Source: Clostridia bacterium (GTDB taxonomy: Bacteria > Bacillota > Clostridia > Oscillospirales > CAG-272). From it: a DNA stretch of 21,420 nucleotides. The notes below the pieces were generated by a model that worked only from the letters and a program-made list of their open reading frames with translations, searched no databases and was not told the origin of the DNA. The DNA lies in contig JAGCYR010000157.1 in the NCBI GenBank assembly GCA_017960705.1, forward strand, positions 1-21,420, in the 5' to 3' direction. Positions 16,001 through 21,125 of this stretch are shown in pieces (the first letter of the stretch is position 1; every line of letters begins with the position of its first letter). A program made the position numbers and the translations under genes.

Positions 16001-16609
16001 CGCGATCAGTTCCTCGGCGCGGGCGAGCAGGGTGCGCGACCCGACCCCGTGTTCCTCGGTCTCCGAGACGCGGCGGGCGTTGATCGCGGCGGCGGCTTTA
16101 TCGACCGAGAGCTGTTCGTTTCCCGAGAAGAGCAGGTTCGAGATGGTCTCGCGCATCTTCTCTTCCCCGACGTGGGTATCGTCCATCTGGCTGATGTAGG
16201 CGGAAGAGGAGAAAACGTCGGACGGGACCCCGAGAAAGTACTCCCCGGCGTCCTTTTCGGTGACGAGGCTCCCCTCGTCGATATTGACCACCCGCGTCCT
16301 GTCGCGGAAGACCTCGCGCCCGTTCTCCTGCACGATCGCGGAATAGCGGTCGATACGGTAGTGCTTTCCCTTGACGAGAACGGTCATCTCGCCCTCGGCG
16401 GTCCCGGTCTCCCAGCTCGTCCGCTTGCGGCGTTCCTCGAGCCCCGCGGGGTCGGGCGTGAAGCCGTAGAGCATAAACCGGACGAAGGCGGCAAGCGTGC
16501 TCTTACCGGACTCGTTCGAGCCCTCGATCACGTTGAGCTTGTCGCCGAATTTGACCTCGAAATAGTCAAGCAAACCGAAGTGTTTGACCTTAACTTCCAG
16601 TATCAGCAC
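13028..16609 (-). CDS. YhaN-like SMC/Rad50-type ATPase with a long acidic repeat tail
   Basis: A 1193-residue protein. Residues 1-765 are a Rad50/SMC-like ATPase close to the YhaN/AAA_27 type: Walker A GSNESGKST (30-38), Q-loop region YISQMDD (138-144), two coiled-coil arms (about 190-350 and 410-620), ABC signature YLSGGTRDLAYIALRLAY (675-692) and Walker B PPLCFDES (702-709). Two adjacent hydrophobic helices (about 357-380 and 385-406) sit between the arms and could anchor the hinge side in the membrane, as in YhaN relatives. Residues 765-1193 are an extra tail: a charged helix with EEARLAEEARIAEE-like repeats (828-847), then Glu-rich low-complexity sequence with three copies of DLFAPFDLS (952-960, 1011-1019, 1084-1092), ending ERLFGFGPRRDD. 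The GTG start at 16609 has AGAGG upstream and overlaps the DUF6062 stop by seven bases. The nuclease partner usual for such ATPases (SbcD/YhaO-like) is not in the window. Its role in DNA repair or chromosome dynamics is inferred. Confidence 0.9.
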   Translation of the reverse strand: MLILEVKVKHFGLLDYFEVKFGDKLNVIEGSNESGKSTLAAFVRFMLYGFTPDPAGLEERRKRTSWETGTAEGEMTVLVKGKHYRIDRYSAIVQENGREVFRDRTRVVNIDEGSLVTEKDAGEYFLGVPSDVFSSSAYISQMDDTHVGEEKMRETISNLLFSGNEQLSVDKAAAAINARRVSETEEHGVGSRTLLARAEELIAEEQRSIEITETLLERESELVENQKAREKVEQEIAKLEKLKGSFRAIALLNSFDKLHTLEQEERLLHAEEAEFRMKHTGNDFLPDSSYRTELSINRRVTADAYRTYRAAGEEWRQLKEKIEDEREEEKLLHRIDRHGGDEVVSREVREARKSGTNALLLTILCFGLAVFLPILGAILAWKPATALYLVLAGVALVGGGVMALIYRGRFKRARALASEYGFKTAAAFAAFLAGNGERRRAITDREQALRHAEDVVDRTKKTYLATYSSLSATVARWGRSLPEGGVGAAIDKMVEEIDAILAGQAEFAEREKTLEAELNALRGKLAGENEEHLRHSLSPELQNMLCDMSFEDLLDGIKVRNERKQELEKHRLDLEDEIAGLRQGASNPVEIREKIEILRDRIRAASELKHALDLAYSAVSGAEGNLRREITPRLSAYAGRLMSAMTDGKYGQLGVNQDLFLDFAREEGDRYSAEYLSGGTRDLAYIALRLAYIDLLYKDEKPPLCFDESFAHQDNFRATCTMRALRELAEDGVQSLIFTCRSRESTIAREVDRKYHHIKIEKLRADQALAQIEAERARKEAEEERRRAREEAIRAAAANPAPTQEPAPTTLLPGIDYPETEEEHRAAEEARLAEEARIAEEARLAEETARRIAEGDEEALFDEDREQPDFPDETEEQDGDGALFDGEELSLGVTETDEASEEETVEEEPEDELEEEGSDEEEPDEVIGDETEEEEPEEESEEEAEAPAQEVDLFAPFDLSAPEGDETDEEPEEESEDEPEEEPEEEPEEEEPEAEPEESEEEAEAPAEEGDLFAPFDLSTLDENNEETEEETEEETEDEAEDEAEEGSDEVIEDEEEPEDEPEEESEEEPEEELAPSPAEGADDLFAPFDLSGGNEGHGEMISELIAEQGGPDFAFRSAENTEPAEAEEESEEESEDESFADEEDEETEDAEEADEDPDEAERRRLESLEAARLAREQDEEERLFGFGPRRDD
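13334..13906 (-). repeat. Degenerate coding tandem repeat in the ATPase tail
   Basis: Within the ATPase gene, a unit of 177 bases (59 codons) is repeated: the motif at 13730-13756 and its copy at 13553-13579 have the same offset as an identical 25-base stretch at 13773-13797 and 13596-13620. A third, more diverged unit has its motif at 13334-13360. Between the motifs the sequence is a drifting GAA/GAG-rich tract. The array length probably varies between strains. Confidence 0.8.
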
Positions 16610-17319
16610 GGTTTGACCTCTCTTCCTTCCAGCCCGGATAATCCTTTGACGGCGCGTTCGACCGCCGTTTTCTGTTCCTCGGTCAGCGGCTCCTCGGCGC
16701 GGTAATCAAACGAGCGGCAGAACGCCGACACGTCGCTTTCAAGCGTCGCGAACCATCTTTGTTCGACTTCCCCGATTTCGCGGTTGAACTCCGCCCGCAC
16801 CTTTTTGCCCAGCCGATCCCGCGCGACTGAAAGCAGACGGCGGTAGTGCGGCAGGCAGAAATGCGGCTGCGAACGGAACTTTTCGCGGAAAGACGCGTCC
16901 TCTTCGTAGAGCAGCACGACCGTTTCGACCATCCGCGACAAACTGAACTCGATCCGCGAGCAGACGTAGCAGTCCTTTTCCAGCTCCGCGAGCCGCGCGA
17001 CGGTCTTCTCTCTCCCTCCGAGAGCCGCCAACCCGTGGGGGAAAACCGCGGGAGCGAGCTCCGCGAGGTGGCTTTCGAGCATCAAAGCCAGCCCCAGCCG
17101 ATTCTTGCGTTTCAGCATCGCGGTAAAGTGCGTCGGGCAGAAACCCTCGCGGTTGGTGCGCACGCGGACGTCGGGCTCCATCATCGACGCCCCGAGGATC
17201 AGGGACAGCTCGTCCTCCTCGAGTTTGCGGTAGAGCGTGCAGAGAGGGCAGCCGCACTCGGGATGATCCCGCGAGTCGTCGAACGCCTCGTTGACCGGGA
17301 TGGTGTAGATCCGGTCCAT
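16603..17319 (-). CDS. DUF6062 family cysteine-rich protein
   Basis: A 238-residue protein of the DUF6062 type found in Firmicutes, starting MDRIYTIPVNEAFDD. It carries two similar cysteine/histidine sets: C24-x2-C27 with C61-x2-H64, and C117-x2-C120 with C155-x2-H158; the gaps within the sets are 33 and 34 residues, suggesting an internal duplication with two zinc- or metal-binding sites. Between them the sequence is helical and rich in charged residues; there is no signal peptide. The ATG at 17319 follows AAGGAGG; an upstream in-frame extension is rejected because it would run into the promoter region. It overlaps the ATPase start by seven bases, so the two proteins are co-translated and may work together. 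Its biochemical function is not known to me. Confidence 0.82.
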   Translation of the reverse strand: MDRIYTIPVNEAFDDSRDHPECGCPLCTLYRKLEEDELSLILGASMMEPDVRVRTNREGFCPTHFTAMLKRKNRLGLALMLESHLAELAPAVFPHGLAALGGREKTVARLAELEKDCYVCSRIEFSLSRMVETVVLLYEEDASFREKFRSQPHFCLPHYRRLLSVARDRLGKKVRAEFNREIGEVEQRWFATLESDVSAFCRSFDYRAEEPLTEEQKTAVERAVKGLSGLEGREVKPC

Positions 17320-17405
17320 CGCTGCCCTCCTTGTTTTCTCACGCGCACGCCTTTGCCGGTACGCGCCCGCGAGCGTATAGTCCGCGCATTCTATTTCATA
17401 ATACA

Positions 17406-17434
17406 ATTATACAATATAAAAAAAAGAATTGCAA
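17406..17434 (-). promoter_or_regulatory. Sigma-A promoter leading the long minus-strand cluster
   Basis: Minus-strand TTGCAA (17429-17434), a 17-base T-rich spacer and a perfect TATAAT (17406-17411), about 87 bases before the DUF6062 start. The -35 box lies in the terminator stem of the upstream SPOCS gene, and the terminator U-tract is the promoter spacer. Confidence 0.85.
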
Positions 17435-17456
17435 GGGGAAAATGACTCCCCTTGCA
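17418..17456 (-). terminator. Intrinsic terminator after the SPOCS/LysM gene
   Basis: On the minus strand TGCAAGGGG (17456-17448) pairs with CCCCTTGCA (17438-17430) around a 9-base loop, followed by TTCTTTTTTTT. The stop codon of the SPOCS gene lies about 17 bases before the stem. It overlaps the promoter of the next gene. Confidence 0.92.
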
Positions 17457-17473
17457 GACTTTTTTCGGTCGTT

Positions 17474-19027
17474 TCACCCGATCAGCAATCTGACCACCCC
17501 GTCGAGCGAGTTTGCCGCGTCGGGCTCGGCTTTCGCCGTATCCGGCAAACCGTTCGTCTCCGCGACGAGATCGGGCGAAACGCCGTAGCGGTGAGCGACG
17601 TCCCAGAGGGTCTCTCCCCCTTCGGGGTAGACCGCGACGATCTCCCCCGGCGCCCGTTCCGGGTACGCGCCCTCGCCCCCGTCGACCTGCGACGCCACCG
17701 TCACCTCGTCCTCACCCGACAGACGGACGGTGAACGCGGTTTCGACCGAAGCGAGCAGTCGGAGCGCGTCGAGGCGCACCGTGACCGAGAACGGGATCGC
17801 CGACGCGTCGACCTTTTGGGCGGCGCGGCATTCGGCGGGGATCGGGATCGTCACGGAATACGGGAAACGGAAGTTCGCCGCCGTGTAAACCGTCTCCCCC
17901 TCCCCCGAGGGAGAGCCGACCGCAGCGAAGACCCGGCATTCGCCCGCAACCGTCGCCCCGTCCTCGCCGACCGTCGCCGACTCGACCGATACGGCGGCGG
18001 ACTCCCCGAGTACCGTCATCGCATCCTCGCAGTTGCACTCGCTTCGCTCGACGCTGCCCTCGAGCGTATAGACGCCTCCGCCGCAGAAGCAGACGTCGGT
18101 CACCCCGATCCGCTCGGTTTGGACGGTCGTCGGCTCTTTCAAGGAGAACAGATCGACCAGCGCCTCCTCCTCGACGGGATAAGCGACCTCGGCAATACGA
18201 TCGAGCGTCAGGTCGACCGAGATCTCGCTCGCAGTCTCCCCGTCGGAGGGCGAAACGTCGCACGAGGTCACGCACGCCCACGCCGACGCGCTCCCGCCGA
18301 CAAGGGGATCTCCCTCCCGCGGGATGACCTCGGAGAACGGGATCTTCCGCCTCACCTCCAACGGCACGCCGTCGCCGCGGTCGAGTTTCAGAACCAGCAG
18401 AACGTCGCCCCGCGCCTCCACCCCCGAAGAGGTGAGATCGGCTTCTCGCACGCACGCCGCCGCCTCGGAGGAAAGCACCTTCGCCTCCCCGTCCAAACGG
18501 ATCACGTCCCCGAGCCGCACGTCGCGGAGCGAAAGGGTCTCGGCGCGGTGAAGCGCGACCGGGTGGATCAGGGAGATCACGTCGGGGTCGGCGGTCAGCG
18601 TCGGCAGGGCGGGCGAACTCTCTCTCGGTTCGTAGCAGCGCGCGGACGCCGACAGCGGGGTGCGGATCGAGATCCGGCGCGGACCGACCAGCCGGCAGAT
18701 CGGCGCGTCGCAGACGACGGGCAACAGCGTCGGATCGCACCCGTCGGGCGAGGGGAACGAGAACAGGTAGTCGCCCGAGAGCGGCAGAACCGACACGCCC
18801 CCGTCGGCGTTCCCGCAGTAGACGACGTGCTTGACCGTCCCGGCGAACTCCGCCTTCCCCCCGGAGAGGTACTTCCCCGTCGGGTGCGCTGTCGCCGACG
18901 CCCCATAGATCCGACGGATCTCGGGGAGGTAGTCGGGGAGCGTCGCGTCGATCACGCACTCCCCGCGCACGACCCCGGGCGCCGTATCCTTTACCCCGTG
19001 AAAACCCTTGTAGATTCCCTTTTCCAT
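17474..19027 (-). CDS. SPOCS (DUF3794) and LysM domain protein, spore-coat type
   Basis: A 517-residue protein with repeated DUF3794/SPOCS-type beta-rich segments and a C-terminal LysM domain (about residues 461-517, GETLWDVAHRYGVSPDLVAETNGL). The N-terminal part shows the family's pattern (VKDTAPGVVRGECVIDATLP, residues 13-32). Proteins of this build occur in spore-forming Clostridia and are associated with the spore envelope; LysM would bind peptidoglycan. There is no signal peptide, fitting synthesis in the mother cell and assembly from the cytosolic side. AAGGAGA stands 7 bases before the ATG at 19027. The gene is monocistronic, ends at a strong terminator, and has a possible sporulation-type -10 sequence. 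Family naming is solid; the role in this organism is inferred. Confidence 0.88.
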   Translation of the reverse strand: MEKGIYKGFHGVKDTAPGVVRGECVIDATLPDYLPEIRRIYGASATAHPTGKYLSGGKAEFAGTVKHVVYCGNADGGVSVLPLSGDYLFSFPSPDGCDPTLLPVVCDAPICRLVGPRRISIRTPLSASARCYEPRESSPALPTLTADPDVISLIHPVALHRAETLSLRDVRLGDVIRLDGEAKVLSSEAAACVREADLTSSGVEARGDVLLVLKLDRGDGVPLEVRRKIPFSEVIPREGDPLVGGSASAWACVTSCDVSPSDGETASEISVDLTLDRIAEVAYPVEEEALVDLFSLKEPTTVQTERIGVTDVCFCGGGVYTLEGSVERSECNCEDAMTVLGESAAVSVESATVGEDGATVAGECRVFAAVGSPSGEGETVYTAANFRFPYSVTIPIPAECRAAQKVDASAIPFSVTVRLDALRLLASVETAFTVRLSGEDEVTVASQVDGGEGAYPERAPGEIVAVYPEGGETLWDVAHRYGVSPDLVAETNGLPDTAKAEPDAANSLDGVVRLLIG

Positions 19028-19053
19028 ATCGCATCTCCTTCGGTGATTTGGTA

Positions 19054-19062
19054 TATTCTATG
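19054..19062 (-). promoter_or_regulatory. Possible sporulation-type -10 element of the SPOCS/LysM gene
   Basis: The minus strand reads CATAGAATA, which fits the CATA-N3-TA pattern of mother-cell sigma-K and is close to the sigma-E -10 (CATACAnT). No sigma-A -35 box lies upstream. The upstream AC expected for sigma-K is at an unusual distance (12 bases), so this is only a candidate. The distance to the ATG (27 bases) would leave a short leader containing the ribosome binding site. Confidence 0.35.
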
Positions 19063-19089
19063 CACCGCCCCCCTGTTTTAGAACGACGT

Positions 19090-19208
19090 TTCGCGGCGCG
19101 CCCGCGCTCCGCGAAGTGATGTGTTTCGCCGTCGGCGAAACGTGATGTTTTGCCTACGGCAAAGTGATGGTTGCCTGCGGCAAGTGCTGTTTTTTCGAAA
19201 GCGAAAAA
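19090..19208. repeat. Array of five small palindromes separated by GTGATG-type spacers
   Basis: Five consecutive hairpins: TTCGCGG/CCGCGAA (19090-19115, with an inner GCGCG/CGCGC), TTTCGCC/GGCGAAA (19124-19140), TTTGCC/GGCAAA (19149-19163), TTGCC/GGCAA (19171-19183) and TTTTTCG/CGAAAAA (19191-19208). Units 2 to 4 have three-base loops. After each comes a related spacer: GTGATGTG, GTGATGT, GTGATGG, GTGCTGT and finally GTG. Stems differ in sequence but each is self-complementary. There is no gene here; the array lies between the divergent SPOCS gene and the membrane-anchored protein. I recall similar strings in other uncultured Clostridia genomes but cannot name a described element. Confidence 0.8.
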
Positions 19209-19242
19209 GTGAAGGAACGAGAGCGCGGGAGATACGCAAAAC

Positions 19243-19271
19243 TTGACAGAAACGGGGCGGCGCGGTATAAT
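19243..19271 (+). promoter_or_regulatory. Perfect consensus sigma-A promoter of the membrane-anchored protein
   Basis: TTGACA (19243-19248), a 17-base spacer and TATAAT (19266-19271): every position matches the sigma-A consensus. The start codon is 46 bases downstream of the -10 box. This is one of two perfect promoters in the window; the other drives the toxin-antitoxin module. Confidence 0.9.
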
Positions 19272-19316
19272 GAAAATGCAAAACCGCTTCGAGATAATCA
19301 CGGATCGGAGTCTGCT

Positions 19317-20231
19317 ATGAACGTCAAAATGAAAAAAAGAGACCGGATCGTCCTCTGTATCTGGATCGTTATTTGCATCGTGCTGTACGCGCTGTTGGTC
19401 CGATCCTGCGCACGGACTTACGCACGGAGGTATACGCCGTCCGCCGCAAGACGGGAAGAGATCAGGGAAACCTTTGAAGCCCTGCCCCATACCGACAGTT
19501 ACGCGCTCGTGCGCTACGACCGCTGGATCATCCGAGGCGAGACGTACGAACTCGACAATCCCCTTTATCTGGATGAGACAGGTTTTTTCTCCGCCTCCTA
19601 CGTTCTCTCGCCGGTGCCGACGATCTCGTTCTACCACACGGAGTTCGAGGATCTGGAGCGCGAACTTCTCGGATCGGCGCCGCTTCCGTCGCCTTATTCG
19701 CCGTCATTCCTCTGGTACTCCGACGGCAACTTCTATTACCGGGCGGACACGCCGAGGGGAGAGGAAGGCGGTTACGAGTATCGCACCTATCGCTGGAACG
19801 TAAACGACCAGGTTGCGGTCGAAACGGATGAGGATTACCCTTCCGCGATCGCCGACCGGGAATCCGACTACGAGTTTGATTTCGACGGGTTTATCGGGTT
19901 TTCGACTTTCCGCTGGTACAAACGGGTGAAGGTCACCGAAAAGAGCACCGGGATCACCAAGACCGTCGATAAAAAGACCCTGAAAACCTTCCCCGAGGGC
20001 AAAACGATCTATCGTCTGGAGTCGTCCGAGCGCAATTTTATCGCCGCCGCGCGCATCATTTCGGGCGACGATATCTACTTCATCTTCCGGTTCGCCGTCG
20101 GTATACCCATCGGTCAAGACGTCGTTTACTTCTATATCGTCAAGTGGAACTTCCAAACGGAGGAATGTTCGTTTGTCGCCACCGTCGACGCGTTCGAGAG
20201 CGGCGTCGACTACTTCGTATACCTCGACTGA
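19317..20231 (+). CDS. Membrane-anchored extracytoplasmic protein of unknown function
   Basis: A 304-residue protein with a basic N terminus (MNVKMKKRDR) and one hydrophobic segment at about 11-30 (IVLCIWIVICIVLYALLVRS), followed by a soluble domain that should lie outside the membrane. C32 follows the hydrophobic segment, but the residues before it do not form a good lipobox. The rest is rich in Tyr, Phe, Asp and Arg, with alternating beta-strand-like stretches (TISFYHTEFEDL, FYYRADTPRGEEGGYEYRTY, FIGFSTFRWYKRVKVTEKS); the tail YFVYLD closes a probable beta fold. I recognise no family. GGAG lies 6 bases before the ATG at 19317. Codon use is visibly less GC-rich than in the recA-yhaN cluster, which may indicate recent acquisition. 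The gene stands alone between a perfect promoter and a terminator shared with the convergent toxin gene. Confidence 0.75.
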   Translation: MNVKMKKRDRIVLCIWIVICIVLYALLVRSCARTYARRYTPSAARREEIRETFEALPHTDSYALVRYDRWIIRGETYELDNPLYLDETGFFSASYVLSPVPTISFYHTEFEDLERELLGSAPLPSPYSPSFLWYSDGNFYYRADTPRGEEGGYEYRTYRWNVNDQVAVETDEDYPSAIADRESDYEFDFDGFIGFSTFRWYKRVKVTEKSTGITKTVDKKTLKTFPEGKTIYRLESSERNFIAAARIISGDDIYFIFRFAVGIPIGQDVVYFYIVKWNFQTEECSFVATVDAFESGVDYFVYLD

Positions 20232-20236
20232 CCCCC

Positions 20237-20286
20237 GACAAAAAAAGAAAAGGCAGGGCTCTTGTGTACCCTGTCTTTCTTTTTTC
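20237..20286. terminator. Terminator, copy A of a duplicated element
   Basis: A run of seven A, then a stem GGCAGGG/CCCTGTC with one G-T pair around a 10-base loop (CTCTTGTGTA), then TTTCTTTTTTC. It can end both the membrane-protein transcript (+) and the mazF transcript (-). Apart from a 5-base insertion (20248-20253 region), it is identical to the element at 21069-21113. Confidence 0.88.
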
Positions 20287-20311
20287 GTGCGGAACCGCGC
20301 TCCGTACGGAT

Positions 20312-20662
20312 TCAGTCCAGTTCAAAATACTGTGCCAGCGCCCGATTGATCCTTTCCCTTATCGTCGCGTCGCTGATCGTGCTGATTCTGTTCCCCGCGA
20401 TCCGTTCCTGGGAAACCGTTCTAATCTGTTGCAACATCAAAACGCTGTCTTTCGGGAGTCCGCTTTCCGCGGTGGTCAATAATACTTCCGTCGGGTAAAT
20501 CTTATCCCCGGATTTGACCGAGGAAAACGGAATACAAGTAAAAACCGTCAGGTATTGATTGACTGCGTCGTTGGAAATGACCAGCACCGGACGGGTGCCG
20601 CGCTGTTCGCTTCCCTTGATCGGATCAAGGTTAAGAAAATAGACGTCCCACTTTTTTACCAT
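20312..20662 (-). CDS. mazF: MazF/PemK-family endoribonuclease toxin
   Basis: A 116-residue MazF-type toxin, an mRNA-cleaving ribonuclease normally held inactive by its antitoxin. Seen directly: the N-terminal GDVY-like segment KKWDVYFLNLDPIKGSEQRG, the conserved RPVLVISND (24-32) with the active-site arginine R24, the middle strand FTCIPFSS (41-48) with a serine at the position usually occupied by catalytic threonine or serine, and KDSVLMLQQIRTVSQERI (71-88), the dimer-interface helix region. Length is typical. The ATG at 20662 overlaps the antitoxin stop by seven bases (ATGGTAA), as is usual for translationally coupled toxin genes. It is transcribed from the promoter at 20954-20982 and ends at the terminator copy A. 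Confidence 0.93.
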   Translation of the reverse strand: MVKKWDVYFLNLDPIKGSEQRGTRPVLVISNDAVNQYLTVFTCIPFSSVKSGDKIYPTEVLLTTAESGLPKDSVLMLQQIRTVSQERIAGNRISTISDATIRERINRALAQYFELD

Positions 20663-20928
20663 TCCCCGTCCTCCAGAGCCAGATCCTCGCTGTCGATCTG
20701 GTCAAACTCGCTTTGGGACGCGAGCGTTCTCTTCATAAACGCTCGATCTTTCGCCGCCTCCGCCATCTGCTCGGCATAGATCGCCTTTTGGTTCTCTTTT
20801 ACGAAGATCTCCAACGCAGCGTTGATCCCCTCGGTGATCGAAGCGATCCGATTCATTTGAACGAACAATTCCAACTGTTCCTTATACTCACGATTGAGAT
20901 TAACCGTACTCTTTACCACACTCGTCAT
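20656..20928 (-). CDS. Ribbon-helix-helix-type antitoxin of the MazF module
   Basis: A 90-residue protein starting MTSVVKSTVNLN. The first 45 residues fit a ribbon-helix-helix DNA-binding domain: a beta strand (KSTVNLN), a helix (REYKEQLELFVQMNRI) and a second helix after the turn (ASITEGINAALEIFVKENQ). The acidic C terminus (SEFDQIDSEDLALEDGEW) would wrap around the toxin, as in MazE/EndoAI-type antitoxins. The start at 20928 is chosen over an ATG at 20955: the apparent AAGGAGGG before 20955 lies inside the promoter spacer and the ATG itself overlaps the -10 box, so neither can be in the mRNA; GGGGGTG stands 7 bases before 20928. Autoregulation through binding near its own promoter is expected for the family. 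Confidence 0.88.
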   Translation of the reverse strand: MTSVVKSTVNLNREYKEQLELFVQMNRIASITEGINAALEIFVKENQKAIYAEQMAEAAKDRAFMKRTLASQSEFDQIDSEDLALEDGEW

Positions 20929-20953
20929 ACGTTTACACCCCCTTCTGTCTTTC

Positions 20954-20982
20954 ATTATAACACCCTCCTTCCGGTTTGTCAA
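20954..20982 (-). promoter_or_regulatory. Perfect consensus sigma-A promoter of the toxin-antitoxin module
   Basis: Minus-strand TTGACA (20977-20982), 17 bases, TATAAT (20954-20959). The -10 box is about 26 bases upstream of the antitoxin start. Confidence 0.88.
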
Positions 20983-21012
20983 TACCTATTTGCCATATCA
21001 TTTCACCATATA

Positions 21013-21024
21013 GTATGCCCATAC
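21013..21024. promoter_or_regulatory. Inverted repeat upstream of the toxin-antitoxin promoter, possible operator
   Basis: GTATG-CC-CATAC is a perfect 5-bp inverted repeat located 30 bases upstream of the -35 box; a related GTATAC lies at 21034-21039. A ribbon-helix-helix antitoxin could bind such a site, but its position upstream of the promoter is not the usual one. Tentative. Confidence 0.3.
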
Positions 21025-21068
21025 CTTCTGAAAGTATACCGTTTCCCGGAAAAGCGCGGGTGCCGTTT

Positions 21069-21113
21069 GACAAAAAAAGACAGGGCTCTTGTGTACCCTG
21101 TCTTTCTTTTTTC
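21069..21113. terminator. Terminator of rplL, copy B of a duplicated element
   Basis: A perfect stem GACAGGG/CCCTGTC extended by A/T pairs around the 10-base loop CTCTTGTGTA, with T-tracts on both strands. It begins 13 bases after the rplL stop on the minus strand and ends that transcript with seven T residues. It duplicates the element at 20237-20286. Confidence 0.92.
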
Positions 21114-21125
21114 TTTTTCGGAAAA

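Noticed and set aside
14780..16705. Long + strand open frame (641 residues) opposite the ATPase core
   Set aside because: High third-position GC on the coding strand leaves antisense frames open; the minus-strand frame has Walker A, signature and Walker B motifs, the antisense none.
19090..19208. CRISPR array
   Set aside because: Units are short, the conserved part is only 6-8 bases, the variable parts are themselves palindromes, and there are no cas genes.
17712..19637. Minus-strand open frame (641 residues) including an HHFAxG-like peptide repeat
   Set aside because: It runs through the palindrome array and out of frame through the SPOCS gene; the peptide repeat is a by-product of the hairpin units.
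20656..20955. Antitoxin start at the ATG at 20955
   Set aside because: The ATG overlaps the -10 box and its ribosome-binding-like sequence lies in the promoter spacer, so it should not be transcribed.
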